A stretch of 64,000 bases of DNA. Source: Asterias amurensis (taxonomy: Eukaryota; Echinodermata; Asteroidea; Forcipulatida; Asteriidae). Below are positions 42,595 through 52,800 of this stretch, piece by piece (position 1 is the first letter of the stretch; each line of letters opens with the position of its first letter). The notes below the pieces were generated by a model. That model was not told where the DNA came from and ran no database searches. It was given only the letters and a program-made list of their open reading frames with translations. The stretch is from contig NC_092652.1 in NCBI RefSeq assembly GCF_032118995.1, forward strand, positions 23,363,044-23,427,043. Reading direction: 5' to 3'. Made by a program: the position numbers and the translations under genes.

Positions 42595-43121
42595 TTAAAG
42601 GCACTGAACACTGTTGGTAATTACTGACAATAAATATTGGCTTAACAACTTTGGTAACGAGCAATTGAGAGCTGTTGATAGTATAACAAATTCTGAGAAA
42701 CGGCCCCCTCTGAAGTAACGTAGTTTTTGAGAAACGGGTAATTTCTTACTCAATATTGAAGGCCTTCTCACTTGGTGTCTCTCAACATGTGCACACATCC
42801 AAAAATAAACTGTGACAGAATTTAAACTCAATTGGTCGTCGAAGTTGCGAGATAATAATGGAAGAAAAAAAAAACGCCCTTGTCATTGTCACATGAAGTT
42901 GTGTGCTTTCAGATGCTTAATTTTGAGACCTCAAATGCTAATTCTGAGGTCTCGAAATCAAATCGAGGAAAATTACTTCTTTCTCGAAAACTACGTTATT
43001 TCAGAGGGAGCCGATTCTCGCAATGTTTTATACTACCAACAGCTCTCCAAGCTTGTTACAAAGTAAGTTTGTATGCTAACAATTATTTAGAGCAATTACC
43101 AATAGTGTTCAGTGCCTTTAA
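42595..43121. repeat. Two fused family B elements in inverse orientation
   Basis: 42595-42760 is the plus-strand left half of a B element (TTAAAGGCACTGAACACTG ... TTTCTTACTCAATATT). It joins directly to a nearly whole minus copy (CTTCTCACTTGGTGTCTCTC ... GTTCAGTGCCTTTAA). Confidence 0.75.
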
Positions 43122-44935
43122 TGTACATATTAATTTTTACTCATATTAATTCAATGTTAATTAACACATAAACTTGTACTAAAATGATTCATATAAGTGG
43201 CATTGAACTGCACTTGACCTAGCAAAGGGGGTCAAACGGAAGTTTGTGTCCCGCATTGAAATGTGTACGCTGTTTACACCTCTAACAAACAAACACTGTC
43301 TATTTGTGTTGCATTTCTAGACACTGGTAAAAATCAACGTTTTAGAGATTATTATTAATTGTGTTACAAATAGTTTCAAAGCCTACTTAACTAAAATTTT
43401 GCAATTAGTTTTGTCCGGGTGTTTGGTGATGATGTGTAAACAAAAACAAATGGTTTCTTGAAATTAACACATTGTTTGGTGCTGAATATTGAGTTGTATA
43501 TATGCAGTTCATAAGGTTTTTTTTTTTATTATTTGAGTAAAATAATACTGTTATTCTCTATACTACATTTTGGGCTATCCTTGAATAAATGTCTACAGTA
43601 TTTCTACCTTGTGTTCTATTTTGGTTTATCTTAATTCATCATTTGCTCTCCTGTTGTTGAGTATACATTGTTGGCTTGTTGTTGCTGTATATTTAATATC
43701 CAAATAAATTAAACCAATCAATCACTCACTCATGCGGTGTACGTGTGTGTGATACTTTCAGTATCATTTCGTTCTACTCTACCGGAACTAGTAAGCCGGA
43801 TGGCAGATATAAGACCAGACCACATTTGTGCAATCTCATTAAAAGGCAACGCTTGTGCCAGTTAATGTTCAGAAATTTTGAAGTGCGTGGACAAGTCTTT
43901 CTGGTCAGCGACTCATCGTTATAAACAATCAGTATTAGACGTATTTGACATTGACTTGATGTACTGCATGGTCAGGGCAGATAACAGCGTACAGACATGA
44001 AAAAGGGCGGCAGAAACAAGGAGTATGTATTATACTTTGTGTTTACTTGTGTAGATGTTTTCAATTATTTGTTATTATTTGTTCATGATTAAGATATTCC
44101 ATACGGTAACCAATGTCCACTATAACTATTGACCCATTTCACCTGACGTCATCATCAGAAAAATCTTGAATGCGCCATACTGTTGGGCAATTTCATCGTG
44201 CGTTTTTATATATAACTCTATGAAGTGTGCATTTTAGGCGACGCGGCGTTAATATACCTAAACCTAACTGCCCACCAACAAGGTGAGCGTGGCATCAGTC
44301 GCCATGTGTGACGCGCGTGCAAGGGGTCAATAGGGCCAATGCGTGTCCCAATGCGCAGTCGCTGCGGGAGGCAATAATTATTGTTCTGCACTATACGAAG
44401 TTGTAATGTCGTAGTGCTTTTCAATGGGGTTTTGTTTTTTCTTCTAATTCGACTCAAAACAAATAAAAAAATAAAAACAATGAACCTTTATAGAACAAAT
44501 CAGGGACATTTTTTAGGATGGCAATTGTAAAGTGTAGAATAAAGAACGCCTGCGGGCGGAGGATTCCGGGTCAAATAGGAGTCAAAGCACTACTTACAAC
44601 GGCCCGCCGAATTTGAAAGAGCATCTAAAACTCGGTATACATTATGTAAACAACAGAATCATGGCGTCCATCTTGGTAGCTTGATCATTCGTTATGTGTA
44701 TCCAGCTAAGTGCGGAGCTTTAATGGGGTCTTTGTGGGAGCTCATTGACGAGTTATGATAAAGTTTCATACTCAAATGAGTTGATGAACTCCATACATCA
44801 GCATGAGCTCATGTTTAAAAACGATTTGAACGGAATCGCTGGCATACTGACGGGAACATTACTAAATAAGTGCTTACAAGAACGTTCACATAAATGCATG
44901 AATTTTCTGGTTCTCGATTGGCTGTTTAAAGGATT
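43122..44935. other. Intergenic stretch, no gene seen
   Basis: AT-rich DNA between repeat blocks. Short open frames are present but none has a domain, signal or splice pattern. It was searched for the missing first exon of the paralogue without success. Confidence 0.4.
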
Positions 44936-47131
44936 CAGTACTTTTTCAAAATGTCCACAGATTTACATTAAACTTACAGGGTTTGAAGATAATGATAGTG
45001 GAAAGCTTCCCTTCAAATATTACTAACTGAGGTTGTGTAGTTTTTGAGAAATGAGTAAAACAAGTCACACAATAATTTTCGTCTCAGTAGGGATGTACCA
45101 GAACCTAAACGAAAGGACGTACGGAAACCTAAAAATTTCGTCCACTAGTGTGCAGTAGGCCGCATCTGATAAGCCTGTACGTGTCACATGGGTACCTAAT
45201 TATTCCATTTGGCATACGCCCAGTTTTAAATAATGAGCAATGAACAGTGCACTGGATAATAGAATTCACTCGCAGAACTATACATACCGCCCATTTGGGT
45301 AAATAGGGGGGGTGGGGGGCTGCGCTATGTGGTTTTCTTTATAAATAATAGCCTAGTCCCGGTGGTAAAAACGCGTTTACAAATGGCGAAGGGAAATATT
45401 GTTTCCCCCCTTTAGCCATGTGTCTTCGTTTCGTGCATGTGACATCTTAATAGTGACCCTTGTTTTGTTTTCTCGGGGAAGTAATGTTTAAATTTTAACT
45501 TCAAATATTCAATTTCTAAGAGATTTTACATCTGAGTGTTGCTTCTAAAACAGCCCTTGACTCCCCTGAGAAAATCGGAATGTGCATTCAGCTCCTTAGA
45601 TACTTGAGTGGGGGTTGGGTGTATGTGGGGTGTACATTTACTCGAAGGACACACATGAAGAAATTAATGTAATCAATAAATTAGCACAAAACTAAAATAT
45701 TCACACAAAGCATAAGAGATGGGGGGGGGTCTACAGAATTCTACCCTAAATAGTTGAAGGTATTTAACACGTTTGGTAATTTGTCAAAGACCAGTATTCT
45801 CACTTGGTGTATCCCAACATATGCAAACAAATAACAAGCCTGTGTAAAAATTTGGACTCAATTGGTCATTGATGGCAAGAAAAAGCTGAAATAAAAAACA
45901 CCCTTGTTGTTAAATAGTGTGCTTTCAGATAGTAATAAAAGGTTTCTGGTCAGAAGTCTTTGAAAATTTTAGTAAGAATTTACCTCTTTCTCAAAAACCG
46001 TATTACTTCAGAGGGAGTCGTTTCTCGCAATGTTTTATACTATCAAAAGCTCTCCGTTGCTCTTTACCAAGTAAATTTGTATGCTCATTTATATTTTTAT
46101 TATTTACTAAACGTGTACAGTGTCTTTAACAAGCTCACCAACAATAAATAAATAAATAAATAAAATAGCGCGAAATGGACCAAAATGGCTTAAAATTGCC
46201 CACCCCCCCCCCCTTTATTTAGCATTGCAGGCGATCGGCGGCACTAATTTTTCATAAACTCCCGGGAAAAAAAATCCCTGGAGTTTTTAACCCCACCGTC
46301 ACAACAGCAATCGTTCTCACTATCCCGTTTTATATAGGTAACTTCCGGGAGTACTATTTCAAAGGAATATGCACGGCCGTTTCACACTTACGATCAAACC
46401 CAAGGAAACCCTTATGGTGTGAAAAGGGCTTTTCTTAGTAGTTTAAAAAGATCGACCAAAGGTTCCCGGGTATTTCCCGGGAATAACTATAGAGTGAAAA
46501 TGACTCATGAGATTCCACACTTCACTCAATTCAATTTGGCGGGTTGAACCAACGACATGCGGTTACACGTGCCGGGGCTCTAAGCTGTCTCTATCTCTTC
46601 TGTCAGGAGGTATGCCCATCCTTTGTGTGCCACAATTGAACAATAGGGCTACAGGTTAATCTGGGCCTGGTCGTGGTGCGCCCTTCAGACCGCCTCTCGG
46701 ACGATAAAGATTTGCATACGTTCCAGTAATGAGGGGACAGGCAGTGCTGCTGGTGCAAGAGTATCGAGTGAGCAATCAAAATTCTGGTGACACGCCTGAG
46801 CTTTTACCATACGTCCTATTTAGGTTTCCGTACGTACTTTCGTTTAGGTTATGGTACATCCCTAGTAAGACGAAAATTATTTTACATGTAAAATCCCATT
46901 TACCAGTTGTGATATTATACCATAACCATAGCATAATTGGTTAAAACGTTTGTACATGCTAAAACTGAGACGAAAATTATTTGTTTTACTCATTTCTCAA
47001 AAACTACAGCACCTCAGTAAGTAAAATTTCAAGGGAAGCTTTCTACTGTCATAATCTTCAAACTGTGTAAGTTTAATGTAAATCTGTGGACATTGTGTTT
47101 TCTGTTAGGAAAAAGTACATAGACCCTTTAA
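44936..47131. repeat. Long inverted-repeat element, family E arms
   Basis: The left arm, 44936-45150 (TTAAAGGATTCAGTACTTTTTC ... TAGGGATGTACCAGAACC), is the inverse of the right arm, 46812-47131 (... TGTACATGC, GACGAAAATTATTTG, GGACATTGTG, AGACCCTTTAA). TTAA is at both ends. The 1.65-kb middle holds a diverged family B copy (45753-46131) and poly(G)/poly(C) runs. Confidence 0.65.
45753..46131 (-). repeat. TIR element, family B, copy 18 (inside the long inverted repeat)
   Basis: GAAGGTATTTAACACGTTTGG to CAGTGTCTTTAAC. Diverged interior (CTTGGTGTATCCCAACATATG, CAGAGGGAGTCGTTTCTCGC). Confidence 0.65.
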
Positions 47132-48260
47132 GCTAGCCCTTTAAGTGATGTACTATCATCTTGCCTATAGCAACTTGTTTTAAATTACATGTCTTCTTTA
47201 TTTATTTGTTTTCTTGCCAAAGAAACTCCTCAGGAATTTTTAGTCTCGCGTATAACAATTTAGTACATTGTGACAATGTTTTGGCATTTACAATTGAGCA
47301 GTTCGATTAGCTTAAACATTTAAAACAAGAACTGTTTTGATAATCTTAATTTGTTTAGAAACAGAAAGCCATGTACAGTTTTGTCTTCATACATTTTCGA
47401 CTTATAGATTTTTAAACTAAGGCTTGTGTGGACATTGGCTTAAAACCACAAGCAAGGTAAAGCAATCACACAAAGAACATAATATATAAAATCCTATTAG
47501 ATTATAGTTACATGGTATTGAAAAGAACCAACACCATTTGCGTAAAAAATACAATGTTTTGATCGGTTGATCTTAAACACATACATGGTATTATTACAAG
47601 GCCCTATAAATAAACAATATTTTCTTTATAGGATTCGAACTACATGTCAAACAATTATAATTGTTGTTACTTCCGTGTGTTTATTGCTGGCCTTGGTTTG
47701 ATTGCACTTTGTCCCCGTTTGCTCTAACCACACACAGCACTTCCTTTTACTCGACCATTTATTTATACGTTTTGATCATGTTTCCTTTCTGTACCTATAG
47801 TGTGGATGGGCCAAATCAGTTTAAACCATATAGCTATATACAATATATAGCTCTATGGTTTAAACTTTCTATTCGGAACCATCATAAATGGGCTCTTGAT
47901 TTTAACACAAACGCAGAAAGACGATAAACCAATTTAATATTTAACATTAAAAAGAGTAAAACCTAGAATAGACCCAAACCCCAGCCCCACAGGAACCCTG
48001 TAATAGCGGTTCGTGGGTGATAGCAGTTGGTGGAGTGATAGCGCCCTCTATGTGAAAACACATGACCTGGTTTTCTATTGTACAGCGGTAAAAAAATAAT
48101 ACATTGAAAAGGGACTGTTTTAAGGACACTGTTCATTGTGTTTGTAATCGCTGCCAATTATTAGAGAATTAAAAAAAAAAAAAATAGAGACAAAAACAGC
48201 CCAACATTTTCAAAAAGGTGAATCACAAAAGTGAAAAAAGTGGAGGTCGGATTCGGCACA
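47132..48260. other. Intergenic stretch, no gene seen
   Basis: Contains a 50-bp hairpin at about 47818-47868 (GTTTAAACCATATAGCTATA / its mirror). No supported gene. Confidence 0.4.
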
Positions 48261-48264
48261 TTTT

Positions 48265-48410
48265 TCCTTACCTTGGTCCTTTGGCGACCTTCAATGTAGG
48301 TCAGATCCATAGACACAAAAGACACCAATGCCACATATCCATAGATCTTCAACTCCCATCTGGTCAGTCTCTTGGAGACATCGGCACTAAGATGTTCACT
48401 CTTTCTACAA
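48265..48410 (-). other. Weak candidate minus-strand exon
   Basis: Minus frame encodes SEHLSADVSKRLTRWELKIY then a hydrophobic run (GYVALVSFVSM), between a plausible acceptor (GAGTTGTAG) and a donor (AAG|GTAAGG). No partner exons in phase were found nearby, and the family is not recognised. Confidence 0.2.
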
Positions 48411-48949
48411 CTCGGGAAACAGTTTAATCAATGCTCGTGCAGCTTGGCTTGGCAGCTGGCTGCTGGGGTCTGCCTCGAGTTGTTTCCCGCCTACAGCTGC
48501 CTTAGTCGTCTATTCGAAACTTTATAATTTCGTGGAACTCACGATATGCAACAAAGAGCTCGACAGTGAAATTTGTTCAGATAACAGTCAAGATATGAAT
48601 CCAAACTCAAGTTAGTTCAAATTTTAAGTTCCAATCCCAAGTTAGAGGTGAAAGGTATGAGGGAATGACATCCATTCAGTCTGCCACACTGTACAAACTG
48701 AAAGCTATGTGATGTGGGATTCGACACAAAGTGATCCGTCAAAAAGAACACAAAACTCCCTATTTGCATAACAACCAAGACCTTGTAACAGGTGACACAT
48801 TCCACATATTTAAAGTCTCAGTCCTAGATGGCTTAAAGAATTAAACTGAGAAAATAAATGACGGGAAGTAGACCAGTGGGAAATGTATCATAAGAATCAA
48901 AGCGCTCTCATGGAATGTTCTTTTGTACGGTGCTCTGGATCCCAACAGG

Positions 48950-49150
48950 GCCCAGTTCAAAGAGCCGCTTAAGCACAAAAAGTAGCTAGCTAAGCACAAA
49001 ACTATTAAGCTTACCAAAATAAGGTTACTAGCCAAACTACCATTGCCAAATTTGCAATTTGTGAATTGTATCCTGCTAAAGTCTGCTAAAAAAAATATGT
49101 TTAGCAATATTTTCTGTTTAAGCAGCTCTGTGAAAATGGAACCGGGTCAC
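48950..49150. repeat. Family D-like element with AGCxGCTTAAGC ends
   Basis: CAGTTCAAAGAGCCGCTTAAGC to GTTTAAGCAGCTCTGTGAAAATGGAACC. Related to, but diverged from, the family D copies at 56.5 kb. The open frame on the minus strand here is repeat sequence. Confidence 0.6.
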
Positions 49151-49604
49151 GGTTCCAACGTTTACATTTTTGATTAGCTTAAAGTGTGGTTTAAGATATT
49201 CTTAGATCTGAGATTCACAATCTCTAACCAAGGTTTTGCCTTTAGTGAGCCGTAGGCAATCAAAATACACAAGCTCGGGGTGACTTGAGTTTTCCCGACA
49301 TTTTTTGTTCGCAGATTGTAAACTATTAAATAATCTCTCCACTCTATATTTTCCTCTTCAAATGATTCCTTTGCGACTAATGTGTTTGAGAGTAGTTGTC
49401 CTGATCGGGAAATTGAATATCATCTGTTAACTACTCTCGCCAAAAGCTGAGATTTATCTTTTAACTGCTAATAAATCGTTGTCTGTAGTGCGATGTCCCA
49501 ATTCAAATCACATTGGCAATTTTGTCAATTTGTGCTACGGTGGATTGTATTGCTTTGTGAAACCAGCCCGCGTTCTAACTAACAGGTTAAAGACAAAACA
49601 AATT

Positions 49605-49685
49605 ACAGGCATTTTGCTCGGTTGGGATTCGAACCCTTGAATTCTTGATTGAAGAACCACACTTAACACACCTACCGTTTCATAC
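49605..49685 (-). repeat. tRNA-like SINE fragment
   Basis: GCTCGGTTGGGATTCGAACCCTTGAATTC is a reversed B box as in the type 1 SINE. The head only is present. Confidence 0.5.
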
Positions 49686-49841
49686 TGGGGCACTCTGAGG
49701 GCGGTCGGGAAAAAAAAATCAAGTTCCCTTTCTCGAACATGATAGTATCAGTGTCAAGAAAGGGAAAAGAAAAAAACATATTTTTTTTCTTCAAATAAGC
49801 AGCTACATGACATGGTTTCAAATCTCTTCTAATTTGCACAG

Positions 49842-52800
49842 CCCCGTTGGAAACAACAGCCCAGCATCGGGTGATTGTAGATGTGGACCAGGGAAAAAGG
49901 ACCGATTTCAATGTACACCGGAAGACGGTAAGAAGAACTAGATATGTTGTTATTCTTTTCATCCTAGTGTAGCATTCGTATCAAAGGCTAGCAACAAAAA
50001 TAGACTCTCACTAGTGTCGAATAAAGAGCTTGCAAAAATATTTAGTTTATTTATTACTGCCTCTAGCGGAAAAAAATGTTGTTTATTTATAATGATAGAT
50101 TTCACACCCTCAAGGTAAAAATTAATAGCTATGAAAAACTTCATAGAGCCTCAGGGAACAAATTACACAATGATTCACATAAATAAAACATGTATACGAT
50201 AACTCTGGAAACACCTATGAATCACAAAAAAGTGTTTAGGAATATTTTTGATCATCAATATAATGATAGGTATTTTGTTTCCCTACTCAGTATTTATGTG
50301 TGTGCCAAATGGTAAAGAAAAAGACATTTTTTTGGAATCGTTCCGAGACGGAAACCAGGCATCCTACACGTTGTGCAACTCAGATAATACAGGCCCATTT
50401 GAAACGGAGTGCGTTGGAATGCAACTTGGGTAAGTAACTTGGGTTAGGGTTTGAAATACGGTTAAATCAAGGTGTAGGGCTGGCGTTGGAGCTGGTATTA
50501 GGGTAAGGGTTAGGATAAAGCTGATTAGATTGGGGTAAGGGCGAGGATTAGGGCTTGGTGAAGGGTGGGATTAGGGTAAGGGTTAGAGTTGGGGCAAAGA
50601 TAGGAGCTGAATTATGGCAAGGGTTATGTTTATGATTTGGGCTAGAGTAACGGTTAGGGTTGGGGTTAATATTTCAGAGGTAAATATATGATTATTTGAT
50701 TAGGATTGGGGCTGGGATAAGGTTGGGATTAAGGTTTCAGCTATGAATTGGTTTATGGTAAGGGTTAATAAGCTAGAATGGGTTGGGGTTAGAGTTAAGG
50801 TTAGGGTTAGGGTTAGAGTTATGGTAAGGGTATGGGTGGGGTAAGGGTTAGGGTTGGGAAAGGGTTAGGTCAAGTATTTTTGTTTAATACATAAGGGGTG
50901 TTAAAATAAATAATTAATTATGCCTAAACAGGTTTTTTTTTACTTAACAATCTTTGTTCTTTATTTCTAAAAACAGCAAGACGTGCAGTTGTTATGATGA
51001 AGATGACGTAACACACATGGGTTAGTGTTTAGTGGATTAAATTCATTATATACACAAATTTCCTTTGAAATTGTTGATAATAATACACGGCATCGCACGA
51101 CAATTTGTTGGCATACATGAAACAAGTGGAAGTTGGTGGTGTTTGAATAGGCGGCTGTTGCTATAAGTCTATTGCTATCAGCATATCACGATCTAAAATT
51201 TGTAACGAGGCAATAAAGCGTGAAATCAGAATTCCTGCTTCTCCTTACCTATACACTCTTGATCTGTTGAGATGTAGAACAAAGGGTCATTCAAACAGCT
51301 TTATTCCACGTACTGCTTTGTTTTTTTGGAACTCCCTGCCTGGTGGATGTTTCCCCCATCATAAAATCTGGACTGTTTAAGTAGAATATCAGTTCGTATT
51401 GTTTGCATACGAAACCTACGATAGCAATGACCCGCAGTGAAGTTTGTTGATCCTCTATGAGGCTTCCCATATTTCTTTTCTGGGGTTAAAATACTTGCAA
51501 CAAAATTATTTTGGTCTTACAGACGTGTTTTAAGGTTGATAAATAAATAATATTTATGTTCTATGTTGCTCTTTGCTTGTTCTCATAGCTTTCTCTGAAT
51601 CCGCATTTAGTTGCACTTTCGAGGATAAAATGATGATGTACACAATTTCCAATTCGGTTTGTGAATCTACGACTTTGAAGACCACAGGTTACGTCACCAC
51701 ATTGGAACAAACAGACCCAATCACTGCGATTGGACAACCAACGTCACCTACTCAGACGGACGCGTCCGTCACAAGTTCAACCGGGGGATCGCCGCCAAGC
51801 ACCCGCCTGGTGACTAACACCGCGATGACCACTGTAGAGAGCCCTACACCTTCTAACAGGCGTGGTAATAGTATACCTGTTGCAATCGGAGTATCACTTA
51901 CCCTCATCGTTCTCTTGGTGGCGCTCATTATTTTCGTGTGCTGGAAAAAAGGCGGGAAACGATTTTGCACAAAGTCTCGCAGGTGAGTTTGGCGTCAATG
52001 TATTTTTTTTATTTATTTATTATTTTTTTTTTTGGGGGGGTAAAAATATTCGTTAAAATGTATGATATCTCTATAATAAGCGAATTATTCTTGAAGCTTA
52101 TAACATTGGGTTACTACTGTAAAACAGATATTTAAACCAAATTGGGCATAAAGTGAACCGTTGATCTTGTTTTGTATTTGATTTTTTGCTTTTGTAATGT
52201 TTTATTTTCACAATTAGGTTTTGAGTTGATGCATAAGCTTCTACTCACTGTCACTGAGAAGCTAAATTCAAATTGACTTCTCTTTCCGTGAAAACAAAAG
52301 CAATTTTTTTTTTTCATTATCGTCTTTTGAAGAGTTAACTCCCATTTTCACGTTTTAGCAAACACCATTGTGAAAACAACGCATTTTATATCGGGCGTAT
52401 TACTATTGCGGCAATCAAAATAAGCAATAAGGTAATTAATGTTCTTCGAAACATTTCAAATGATGAATGGTGCTGGTTTGAACTTTTTTGAGTTGAGCAT
52501 AAAATTGTGGTGTTGTTTTTCCTCAACAGTTCCTTTGCCAGTAATAGGTTTGATTCATTTTCATTTTTTCGTTCTGATAAAAACTTTGTGGCATTTTCTC
52601 ATTTTTAACCATTTTAAGAAAGTTCAACCGTTCCCAGACGTCAACTTTGAACCCAGCAGATAGTTCTGCATCAGCAGGAAGAGGTGAATATAATGCGCGG
52701 TGTGTCATAGGTTTCTTGTAGAGGGTGTACAGTTTAATATTATTTGTCTTTTTTTAAAGACACTGCACACTTTTGGTAATTGCCAAAGACTAGTCTTCTC

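Noticed and set aside
43997..44090. Another signal-peptide candidate for the paralogue (MKKGGRNKEYVLYFVF...)
   Set aside because: No good donor in phase 2; hydrophobic run is too long and AT-rich, likely chance.
48432..48500. Signal-peptide exon for the paralogue (MLVQLGLAAG...)
   Set aside because: Hydrophobicity is weak and the only GT in phase (GG|GTCTGC) is a poor donor.
48950..49107. Hydrophobic minus-strand frame (about 88 codons) as a membrane protein
   Set aside because: Lies over a family D-like repeat; no start context or splice partners.
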